From Porticoccaceae bacterium UBA1989 (GTDB lineage Bacteria > Pseudomonadota > Gammaproteobacteria > Pseudomonadales > Porticoccaceae), in assembly GCA_002335945.1 (NCBI GenBank), contig DDDD01000140.1, positions 11,751 to 17,242 of the forward strand: 5,492 nucleotides of DNA, written 5' to 3'. Below are positions 1 through 5,491 of this stretch, piece after piece. The notes under the pieces are model-generated. The model was not told the DNA's origin, made no database searches, and saw only the letters and a program-made list of their open reading frames with translations. Made by a program: the position numbers and the translations under genes. Every line of letters starts with the position of its first letter. Within the stretch, counting starts at the first letter, position 1.

Positions 1-245
1 AGCATTGTTACCAGTTCCATCAGAGTCAGTATCTAAAGTTTCGGTAGAATCAAGTGGGAAAGCATCTGAACCATCTGCAACTCCATCACCATCATCATCG
101 GTATCAGCATTGTTACCTGTGCCATCCGAGTCAGTATCTAGTGTTTCTGTTGAATCTAATGGAAAGGCGTCTGCACTATCACGAACCTCATCGTTATCAT
201 CATCAGGATCTAGTACATCAGATATTCCATCACTGTCATTATCCG
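1..245 (-). repeat. TSP3-type repeats, 105-bp (35-residue) unit
   Basis: The DNA at 1-105 is repeated with few changes from 106 onward. The encoded unit is 35 residues, with segments DTDSDGTGNNADTDDD, GDGVADGSDAFPLD and STETL. An earlier, more divergent stretch (DNDSDGISDVLDPDDDNDE) starts near codon 429. The regular Asp/Asn/Gly spacing is typical of calcium-binding thrombospondin type 3 repeats. The array continues past the left edge, so its copy number is unknown. Confidence 0.9.
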
Positions 246-1527
246 GAGCATCAGCAGCAACAGTGACATTTGAAAACAATTCCGACGCATCAGTTGTCTC
301 GGCAAAGCTGGCAACACTCACATCGCCCGAAACAACATCGACTATGGATGCTTGCAATCCATTTTGCGCAGACTCTATGACCTCCTTTGCCGTATCCGAG
401 AGTGGGTCAAGGGTTACATCTGCAACCACGGTATTAACCATGGCGGTGGCATTTGCTACAGCAGCAAATACAGCGGTTTCGATAATTAAGGTAGGTGTAA
501 CATCTTGGGCAGCATCGGTTAAGACAGACTGAATAGTCGCACTCGCTGTCAAATCAATATTCCCTTGCGCCAATGCAGTAGTCGAGATTTGACTGGCAAC
601 AGACTCAGCTAAAGCTATCGACACATCGTTAGACTCGTCCCCATCATCGGTTAGGGTCGTTGCAGTTTGTAGCAACATCCCAATTTGCTGATTCATACGC
701 TGATTGGCTTTAGCATTTTCGTTACCAGCCTCTGCGTCTGCCCAGCCATCAGATGTGAGTAGCTCCTCAACAGAACCACTGATGCCTAGAGCCGCTAGCA
801 CTTGGGTCTTAGCTTCAGGCGTAGTCGCCACTGAGAGCACTGTAGTAAGAGGTGTGACATTTGCAGGCTTTGTTAAATCACTTGGCACATCTGAGACCAA
901 CGCCAAACCAGGCAAAGCCTTACCCGTCATGGTGTCTATGCCACCCTTTGACACCACTTTAGCCTGGCCATCGGTGGGAAGCGTAAATGAATCGACATTA
1001 AAATAGCCATTTGCATCGGTAGTGCCGCTAGGCTCGCCTGCGTCTTGTGTGTTGTTACCATTTAAATCAACAAACACTGATGCACCTGAAATAGGGGCAT
1101 CCACCACGCGACCTTCAAAAGCATTGGTGATGGTTATAGTTAGCGCCTGATTATTAGTTAAAGCTCCATCTGTTACCTGTACAGACAGTAGGTACACATT
1201 ATCTGTGTCAGCGTCTACGGGCAGTTCGTAATCGGGCGCGACTGCAAAAGACAAAATACCAGAGGAAGTGATCGTAAAAAGAGACTGATCGTCACCTGAA
1301 ATGATAGAGAAACTAAGTATGTCACCGTCGGCATCTTCGGCACCTAGAGACACTATTCGACTAGCACCTTCAAGAATAGATAAAGCTCCAGGATCGGTGA
1401 TTGTTGGAGCCCGGTTGGGTATAGAGACAGCTCCACCGCCACCGCCACCGCCACCGCCACCGCCACCACAAGCAACTAACGAGGTCGCCATCAGAACATA
1501 ACCTGCAAGTCTAAATATTATTTTCAT
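1..1527 (-). CDS. Surface lipoprotein with cadherin-like domain, EF-hand-like module and TSP3 repeats (3' end beyond window)
   Basis: Seen: an open frame of 509 codons from ATG (1525-1527) runs off the left edge. Residues 1-20 form a lipoprotein signal: K2 and R6, a hydrophobic core, and lipobox L17-V18-A19-C20. Twelve glycines (21-32) follow; residue 21 is not Asp, which favours outer-membrane sorting. Residues ~39-134 resemble a cadherin-like repeat (DADGD, later VTDG). Residues ~137-177 carry ISGASVFVDLN and the loop D154-N156-N158-T160-D162-E165, which has EF-hand spacing. VTPLTT lies near 222-227, followed by an Ala/Thr/Val-rich, probably helical stretch. From ~429 onward there are acidic 35-residue TSP3-type repeats. 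Known: TSP3 and cadherin-like repeats bind calcium in extracellular proteins. Inference: a calcium-stabilised surface or adhesion protein; no enzymatic domain is visible. The only cysteine in the visible part is the lipobox one. The next in-frame ATG (codon 13) would destroy the signal peptide, so the first ATG is preferred although its ribosome binding site is weak. No clear promoter was found upstream. Confidence 0.93.
   Translation of the reverse strand, partial: MKIIFRLAGYVLMATSLVACGGGGGGGGGGGGAVSIPNRAPTITDPGALSILEGASRIVSLGAEDADGDILSFSIISGDDQSLFTITSSGILSFAVAPDYELPVDADTDNVYLLSVQVTDGALTNNQALTITITNAFEGRVVDAPISGASVFVDLNGNNTQDAGEPSGTTDANGYFNVDSFTLPTDGQAKVVSKGGIDTMTGKALPGLALVSDVPSDLTKPANVTPLTTVLSVATTPEAKTQVLAALGISGSVEELLTSDGWADAEAGNENAKANQRMNQQIGMLLQTATTLTDDGDESNDVSIALAESVASQISTTALAQGNIDLTASATIQSVLTDAAQDVTPTLIIETAVFAAVANATAMVNTVVADVTLDPLSDTAKEVIESAQNGLQASIVDVVSGDVSVASFAETTDASELFSNVTVAADAPDNDSDGISDVLDPDDDNDEVRDSADAFPLDSTETLDTDSDGTGNNADTDDDGDGVADGSDAFPLDSTETLDTDSDGTGNNA
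1432..1467 (-). repeat. Poly-glycine codon tract after the lipobox
   Basis: Twelve consecutive glycine codons directly follow lipobox Cys20. They are almost strictly alternating GGT and GGC, ending with GGA, so at DNA level this is a 6-bp unit repeated about 5.5 times. Glycine linkers just after the lipidated cysteine are common in surface lipoproteins of marine gammaproteobacteria and act as flexible tethers. Slippage would change linker length by whole codons without breaking the frame. Confidence 0.9.
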
Positions 1528-1737
1528 AGCCTGTGATTCTCTATTTAATCCGTCATTAACTTCAGGCGCACCGCTTAGTGTTGTGCGCTCGTATTGAACA
1601 AGCTGAGGACTCTGATACCAGCCTATTCAAAATAGCATAGAATATACTCAAAGTACCACACCTTTACGAAATAACAGGCGGTTTCAAATAGGCTTATTAA
1701 GTTGCGGCAAATAATACAAAGAAGGCTGTTAGCAATA

Positions 1738-1769
1738 AATGTCGCTAGTCCCTATAGGGGGAAACCCCC
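1738..1769 (+). repeat. Hairpin repeat, copy 1 (GGGG-GAAA-CCCC)
   Basis: The segment contains TAGTCCCTATAGG followed by a hairpin with a GGGG/CCCC stem and a GAAA (GNRA-type) loop. A second copy lies at 1879-1912. A looser shared block, CTAAG(A/G)GTACTA then TAG and AACCC, follows each copy (about 1822 and 1939), so the duplicated unit is probably larger than the hairpin. Confidence 0.75.
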
Positions 1770-1878
1770 GGGAATACCCCTATATGTATAGTAACTAAGA
1801 GAGGTAGTTGTATGTGCATACCTAAGAGTACTAATAGAACCCTGGAAGAGCCCTAAAGACCACTAGTAACCCCCAGTG

Positions 1879-1912
1879 TATGTCTCGTTAGTCCCTATAG
1901 GAGGAAACTCCC
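1879..1912 (+). repeat. Hairpin repeat, copy 2 (GGAG-GAAA-CTCC)
   Basis: Same layout as the copy at 1738-1769: TAGTCCCTATAGG then a 4-bp stem and GAAA loop. The third base of the 5' arm is A instead of G, and its partner in the 3' arm is T instead of C, so pairing is kept by a compensatory change. This favours selection on an RNA or cruciform structure, though one covarying pair is thin evidence. Confidence 0.75.
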
Positions 1913-2033
1913 TTTAGGGTCTCTAGATATGAATATATCTAAGGGTACTATTAGTACTCTTATAGAACCCTTATAGAACCCCCCAGGAACAACAGCAGGG
2001 TCGGTATAGAATCTACTTCTATTAGCAATCACC

Positions 2034-2068
2034 AACTACTAACTACTAACTACTGACTACTGACTACT
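2034..2068. repeat. Tandem array of 7-bp units (RACTACT x5)
   Basis: Five uninterrupted heptamers: AACTACT three times, then GACTACT twice. A further AACTACT lies at 2079-2085 after a pyrimidine run. The array is non-coding. The period and the single R/A-G variation are typical of replication-slippage arrays; similar heptamer arrays are known as short tandemly repeated repetitive sequences in cyanobacteria. No function can be assigned. Confidence 0.9.
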
Positions 2069-2299
2069 TCTTTTTCCCAACTACTAATTGATTAACAACA
2101 ACTGCTATTGCCAAAACCAACTGCTGTGACTGGATCAGATATCTAGCTATAAGAAGCTAATATCCTTAGCAACGAGCAAGCGAAGTGTCACGTAGAAGCT
2201 TGAAACCTACAGATAGCGCTAACAACCAAGAAGTTAAAATAGCCTTACTAAGGAAGCAACATAATTATCAAGAACTACGGAGGTACCCCAAGACTACTT

Positions 2300-2817
2300 T
2301 AGCACCCCCTAGAGCTCCTCTAAGACCCCTCTCAAGCTACTAACTAACGACCTAGCACTTGACTGGGGATGGGTAAAGTTGATGCTGAGGATGCCTGAAA
2401 GGCTCTAGATTATAACTACAACAATGTACCTTCCTACAAAAGAACTGAAGGATATAACAACAGACTGAAACAACAAAATAAATGGTTGATAAAGGTTAAT
2501 AATTAATGGTCTCTCTTCAGTGCTAAGAGACTATACACAATGAAAAGAACTAGGGACTGTATAGGAACCCTGCGGGGCTAGATGCTAATGGTCGGTAGTA
2601 GTTGTATGCTATAGCTACTAAAGGTGTTAAGGCTGAGCTAGCACCTCCTACATTACCAGTACTTAATTAGAATACCCATCAGCACACGATGCAATAGCTG
2701 TGCAGCAGCAACACCAGCAATGGGCTAAGGAAGTTATGCTAGAGACTTGGCAGGCTCATTTAGAAGGAGTGGGGACTAAGGTCAAGGTGGATTTGCCTTG
2801 ATCGTTAGCACCTCTTA
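2300..2817 (+). repeat. Dispersed 12-bp word TAGCACCYCYTA, three copies
   Basis: Copies at 2300-2311 (TAGCACCCCCTA), 2639-2650 (TAGCACCTCCTA) and 2806-2817 (TAGCACCTCTTA), all on the plus strand. They are separated by about 340 and 170 bp. One lies inside the possible gene remnant and one just after its stop, so no single coding explanation fits all three. Their function is unknown. Confidence 0.55.
2540..2801 (+). pseudogene. Possible remnant of a short gene, broken by stops and frameshifts
   Basis: Seen: an ATG at 2540 opens a short frame (MKRTRDCIGTLRG, then stop). In the next frame, 2602-2667 reads LYAIATKGVKAELAPPTLPVLN before TAG. In a third frame, 2667-2798 reads LEYPSAHDAIAVQQQ and then HQQWAKEVMLETWQAHLEG and VGTKVKVDLP, ending at TGA (2799-2801). 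The last 44 codons have the composition of a real protein end (Gln/Glu/Lys-rich amphipathic segment). Two or more indels and nonsense changes would be needed to join the pieces. Inference: the decayed tail of a small, perhaps phage, protein. I do not recognise the family, and a chance open stretch of this length cannot be excluded. Confidence 0.28.
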
Positions 2818-2985
2818 GTCAGCACTTAATTTTAATCAAAGAACCCAAATAACAGGAGATTTAGAATATCTAAATACCTTCCATAGTACCGTCCATGGGA
2901 TCATTTACGTAAATTGACCTGCAGAGTCATTTACTAGGCGAGTCTTTTCCTTCACGTGCTTTGAAAAGTTAAGCCCCCAAGAAGC

Positions 2986-3015
2986 AAAAAACCCCAGATT
3001 GACTGGGATCTTTTT
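2986..3015 (-). terminator. Bidirectional intrinsic terminator after the 604-codon gene
   Basis: The hairpin CCCAG / CTGGG (2993-2997 and 3003-3007) has a 5-nt loop. Reading on the minus strand it is followed by six T (complement of 2986-2991), which fits termination about 90 bp after the stop codon of the gene at 3098-4912. On the plus strand the same stem is followed by five T (3011-3015), so it may also stop transcription from the left. Confidence 0.82.
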
Positions 3016-3030
3016 ACTCCAACATTCAGT

Positions 3031-3088
3031 GACTCACACATTGCTACCGCAAATAATTGCTGAAATTGACAGCAATGAAAAGTGAGTC
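3031..3088. repeat. Nested inverted repeat in the 3' region of the 604-codon gene
   Basis: Outer arms GACTCAC (3031-3037) and GTGAGTC (3082-3088) are perfectly complementary. They enclose a second perfect 7-bp hairpin, ATTGCTG (3056-3062) / CAGCAAT (3070-3076). The structure lies between the stop codon and the terminator, so it would be in the 3' untranslated RNA. It could stabilise the transcript or be part of a former recombination site; neither is shown. Confidence 0.65.
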
Positions 3089-3097
3089 AGGCAATGA

Positions 3098-4912
3098 TCA
3101 GTCGGCTAAAAACTCTTCATAAGGAAATACTGGATTGCCTCCTTGTTCCAACATAAAGTCAACAAATACCCGAGAGGCAAAGATCGCATAGTCAAGGTTC
3201 CCTGTAAATGCATAGGTCAACTTGGAGCCCGAGGGAGTAAAGGTACCACCATAGATACCATCTTCATCTTGCCCTAGCCCATTAGGTACCTGACCAAAAA
3301 TCATGTACGGGTCTCTCTCGTCCGGATTGTTCACCCTGAGAACTACAGGCGTTTGAGTCTTCAAAATGATCTCACTACCAACTGTCTCAACAGTAAATGG
3401 TAGGGTTTCAACGGTATCCACTTCGGCCCACACAAATCCACCACTAGAGCAATTTCCGTCAGATGCGTCAGCCCACTCGATTAAGCCAGAGCGCTCCACG
3501 GTATCATATGACTTGATGCGAAACGCAGTATTACAATCGTCGCCCCTAAACGCATACCTATTGGGATCGGCTATGAATGCATCAATAAATCCTTTGATAG
3601 TCTGGTCGTCATGATAGGCAGGGTCGAGGTAGCCGCTCCAGCCATCGTCACCCCATAATGTGTACTCCCCACCATAATTATTTTCTGCAATTGTGACAGT
3701 AGCATCATAAACAAACGAACCAGAGGGGAGATCAGCGAATTCATCACACCCTTCCGAAACACCGCCTTCGCCATCAGAACAGAAATCAGGAACGACGTCT
3801 CTGACCTGCTTACCTGAAACATCTTTTCTTATAAAACAAATTTCGCTAGACGGTTCAACAATGCCAGTTTCATAGAATATCGCGCAGTTTTCAGTTATTT
3901 TTGATCCAGTGCTTTCGAGATCCGAAGGCAGAGTCCATTTGCCGTTGTCAGCGATACGATAATCACTATCTTCCCAATCTATCGGAACCCAAGTGTTTGC
4001 GAGGGGACCGTCATAGACTAGCATTGCTACCTTGTCCTCACCCACGATATTTACTAACTCACCTTCCACCGCATCTGGGAAGTACACGAACTCCATTTCC
4101 AAACCTTCACGAAATGCTAGTACACCGTCTTCAGTAATTTCGTTATCCCCTTCAGATAGGATTATAAGCTTACCCTCTTTTATTTCTTGAATGAGACTCA
4201 CAACCTCACCATCACCCGATTTTGATGCCGCCACTATATTATTGATTTCACCACTTACAACGTTTGTCACTGCCGTAGCCACTTCCTCGATGGCAAGACC
4301 TATCGACGATCCGGAAGCAATTAAGTCAGAGGTTATGCTCTTTGCTGTTTGCACAGACGCCTTTGCGATGTCTGCTGGCGTAAGATCTGAAGTTGCAGGG
4401 TTGCTAGTTATCGCGTCTTTTGTCACAGCTAACACCTCAGCAATAAAAGTAGCTTTTTCTTGAAGGTCGGCATCTACATTGGCTACAAAATCATTGCCCA
4501 ATAGACTGTCACTTTCATCTATGCCGAGCATTAACTTGACTGATGTCTCAGCTTCCTCTGGCGTCAATTGCCCTGCTGAAGATTGAATTTCTTGAGACAC
4601 TAATGTTGTTAGAGGCGTTACGACTTCTGGATTCGCAGCAGGCGCCAACATGCTGTAAGGTTTGTTGACAGGGCCAAGATCCTCATCAACCGCTCCAATC
4701 GGGATATCAGCAAGAATTTGAATACCTTCTGGGATCGTCCCCTCATAGGTAAACGTGTAAGAGCCACCCGCACCTGAAACTGCACTTGGCTCATCAGAAT
4801 CGCAGGTATAGTTATTATTTAAATCCAAACACACTGTTGCGCCTGAAATATAGCCATCGATTACTTTGCCCGTTAACGTAGACTCAGTCACTATAGGGGC
4901 TTCGTCAGTCAC
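3098..4912 (-). CDS. Uncharacterised exoprotein-like gene, EF-hand-like N-terminal module, probably missing its signal peptide
   Basis: Seen: 604 codons from GTG (4910-4912) to TGA (3098-3100). Residues 15-54 contain VIDGYISGATVCLDLN and loop D30-N32-N34-T36-D38-E41 with EF-hand spacing; C28 and C37 flank it. YSMLAPA and VTPLTT (98-103) follow, then a probably helical Ala/Ser/Glu-rich stretch (~108-240). The rest (~245-604) is Asp/Gly/Tyr/Trp-rich, probably beta-structured, and I do not recognise it. Eight cysteines in total suggest disulfides and therefore export. Known: this N-terminal module usually follows a signal peptide or lipobox in gammaproteobacterial exported proteins. Here none exists: the frame is open upstream to TAG (5003-5005) but has no ATG, GTG or TTG before 4912, and the heptapeptide repeat in the reading frame begins upstream of the GTG. 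Inference: the 5' end was lost or altered; the GTG is only the first usable start. Terminators lie on both sides, so it is probably monocistronic. Function unknown. Confidence 0.88.
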   Translation of the reverse strand: MTDEAPIVTESTLTGKVIDGYISGATVCLDLNNNYTCDSDEPSAVSGAGGSYTFTYEGTIPEGIQILADIPIGAVDEDLGPVNKPYSMLAPAANPEVVTPLTTLVSQEIQSSAGQLTPEEAETSVKLMLGIDESDSLLGNDFVANVDADLQEKATFIAEVLAVTKDAITSNPATSDLTPADIAKASVQTAKSITSDLIASGSSIGLAIEEVATAVTNVVSGEINNIVAASKSGDGEVVSLIQEIKEGKLIILSEGDNEITEDGVLAFREGLEMEFVYFPDAVEGELVNIVGEDKVAMLVYDGPLANTWVPIDWEDSDYRIADNGKWTLPSDLESTGSKITENCAIFYETGIVEPSSEICFIRKDVSGKQVRDVVPDFCSDGEGGVSEGCDEFADLPSGSFVYDATVTIAENNYGGEYTLWGDDGWSGYLDPAYHDDQTIKGFIDAFIADPNRYAFRGDDCNTAFRIKSYDTVERSGLIEWADASDGNCSSGGFVWAEVDTVETLPFTVETVGSEIILKTQTPVVLRVNNPDERDPYMIFGQVPNGLGQDEDGIYGGTFTPSGSKLTYAFTGNLDYAIFASRVFVDFMLEQGGNPVFPYEEFLAD

Positions 4913-4933
4913 TATAGAGGCTTCTTCAGTCGC
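4877..4933 (-). repeat. 21-bp tandem repeat at the 5' end of the gene (about 2.7 copies)
   Basis: On the minus strand, units at 4933-4913, 4912-4892 and a partial one at 4891-4877 share the pattern (G)YGACTGA-GAAGCC-CTATA. They encode ATEEASI, VTDEAPI and VTES. The period is 21 bp, so the frame is kept, and the first unit lies upstream of the annotated GTG. This indicates that translation once began further upstream. Confidence 0.8.
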
Positions 4934-5102
4934 TATGGTATATCGAATAACTATTCTAAGATACCAAAATTGGTTTGATTTAAAAGGAGGATTGAAATCA
5001 GCCTAACTTGTGTCTGTGCAGGAACAGTAACAATCACAAGCCCACAGCAGGCTTCCCCGCCCCGTATGGAATAGCCCCCTGCCTCTTTTTAGAGGTTCAG
5101 CC

Positions 5103-5126
5103 ATGTACACACAAATGTACACACAA
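5103..5126. repeat. Perfect 12-bp tandem duplication (ATGTACACACAA x2)
   Basis: Two exact adjacent copies, 5103-5114 and 5115-5126, about 18 bp upstream of the TTGACA box at 5144. Paired repeats next to a promoter can be binding sites for a regulator, but simple slippage is equally possible. Confidence 0.9.
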
Positions 5127-5143
5127 CTATGATCAAAAGGCGG

Positions 5144-5172
5144 TTGACAATAAAATGCTTTAGGCCAATGAT
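5144..5172 (+). promoter_or_regulatory. Candidate sigma-70 promoter
   Basis: A perfect -35 hexamer TTGACA (5144-5149) is followed, after exactly 17 bp, by AATGAT (5167-5172), which matches 4 of 6 positions of TATAAT. Transcription would start near 5179 and meet the terminator hairpin at 5238-5278. The weak -10 is the main doubt. Confidence 0.45.
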
Positions 5173-5178
5173 GGCAGG

Positions 5179-5273
5179 GTGTGCGTAGGTAAAGGCTTTG
5201 CAGCAATCGAGCAAGACGTGGGTGCACTCCGGGTGCACCAATAACAAACCTCAGCCTTCGGCTGGGGTTTTTT
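5179..5273 (+). ncRNA. Candidate small RNA of about 95 nt
   Basis: Seen: a promoter-like element (5144-5172) and a strong hairpin ending in six T (5268-5273) delimit a short unit with no coding sequence. Inside are a 7-bp perfect hairpin, GGTGCAC/GTGCACC (5221-5227 / 5233-5239), and a 41-nt terminator hairpin. This is the usual architecture of a trans-acting small RNA: single-stranded 5' part (5179-5220), a stem-loop, then an intrinsic terminator. Inference only: no known family is recognised, and the unit could instead be the end of a longer plus-strand transcript or a repeated extragenic element. Confidence 0.35.
5221..5239 (+). repeat. Perfect 7-bp hairpin GGTGCAC / GTGCACC
   Basis: Arms at 5221-5227 and 5233-5239 with the 5-nt loop TCCGG. 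The 3' arm shares its last two bases with the adjoining terminator hairpin, so in RNA the two stems would stack or compete at the boundary. Confidence 0.75.
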
Positions 5274-5278
5274 ATTGG
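5238..5278 (+). terminator. Long intrinsic terminator hairpin
   Basis: Two 19-nt arms (5238-5256 and 5260-5278) pair throughout except one T-G wobble and one C/T mismatch, with a TTC loop. The GC-rich core CAGCC/GGCTG is followed by TTTTTT (5268-5273) on the plus strand. On the minus strand the run after the stem is TTTGTTATT, weaker but possibly active, so the element may also shield the 604-codon gene from transcription from the right. Confidence 0.85.
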
Positions 5279-5312
5279 CTCTCCCAAAGGCTCGATAAGA
5301 ACCCCTGTTCGA

Positions 5313-5330
5313 CAAGATGCATGCATCTTG
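5313..5330. repeat. Perfect 18-bp palindrome CAAGATGCATGCATCTTG
   Basis: Uninterrupted dyad symmetry centred between 5321 and 5322, containing ATGCATGCAT. Perfect palindromes of this length are typical of dimeric-protein operators or recombination sites, or may be part of an extragenic repeat. No gene within the window starts close by in either direction to say which. Confidence 0.8.
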
Positions 5331-5473
5331 GACTAGGAGCAAAGCGACGCAGCCCGAAGGGGCATTACCGCAACGCGGTGAATAATTAGAGTCAAACTCG
5401 AATTAGACATACTGACTTATACTATTGAATTTTCGAAAAGCCTCGCTATCGATTGGTGGTTGGGATCAAGAGG

Positions 5474-5491
5474 TCCCAGCCTTCGCTGGGA
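5474..5491. repeat. Hairpin TCCCAGC / GCTGGGA at the window edge
   Basis: Perfect 7-bp arms (5474-5480 and 5485-5491) with loop CTTC. The 5' arm could alternatively pair with GGGA at 5462-5465. The core word CAGCCTTCG is shared with the terminator hairpin near 5252, so both may belong to one family of extragenic palindromes. Whether a T run follows is cut off by the edge. Confidence 0.7.

Larger units (their letters stand above)
1528..3097. other. 1.57-kb stretch without an intact gene, rich in short repeats and palindromes
   Basis: Stops are frequent in all frames I read, and no ORF of useful length survives. Near the left gene (1528-1700) there are two inverted repeats: GCGCAC/GTGCGC (1566-1571 / 1583-1588) and AGCCTATT/AATAGGCT (1620-1627 / 1687-1694), both in the leader of the lipoprotein gene. 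From ~1740 to ~2070 there are duplicated hairpin units, palindromes (TAGATAT/ATATCTA at 1924-1941; GTACTATTAGTAC at 1945-1957) and a 7-bp tandem array. From ~2090 to 2540 I see nothing coherent beyond recurring ACTA and CTAG words. A possible gene remnant lies at 2540-2801. A palindrome (ATTTAGA/TCTAAAT, 2859-2875) and a direct repeat TCATTTAC (2901-2908, 2927-2934) follow. The look is that of decayed mobile or phage DNA, but nothing identifies the source. Confidence 0.7.

Noticed and set aside
5..532. A 175-codon plus-strand open frame opposite the TSP3 region
   Set aside because: It is the antisense shadow of low-complexity Asp/Gly/Ser codons; the minus-strand reading has a signal peptide and recognisable repeats.
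2034..2085. CRISPR-like array
   Set aside because: The units are 7 bp, contiguous and without spacers.
4881..4920. TCACTATAGGG as a true T7 promoter
   Set aside because: Only the initiation half matches; the upstream recognition bases do not, and the words arise from the 21-bp coding repeat. Kept only as part of the four-copy motif observation.
4999..5008. GTTAGGC on the minus strand, as in an integron attC R' box just upstream of a gene
   Set aside because: No partner RYYYAAC box with complementary L boxes was found at a suitable distance; a 7-bp degenerate match is expected by chance.
5163..5240. GGTGCACCA as a possible tRNA 3' end
   Set aside because: There is no T-loop GTTCRA, no anticodon arm, and no matching 5' acceptor arm about 70 bp upstream.
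5003..5326. A 107-codon minus-strand open frame
   Set aside because: It runs through the terminator hairpin, the hairpin at 5221 and the 12-bp duplication, overlaps two other open frames, and has no domain-like sequence.
5198..5389. A 63-codon plus-strand open frame
   Set aside because: It translates the terminator and palindromes, as in spurious ORFs often called in repeated intergenic DNA.
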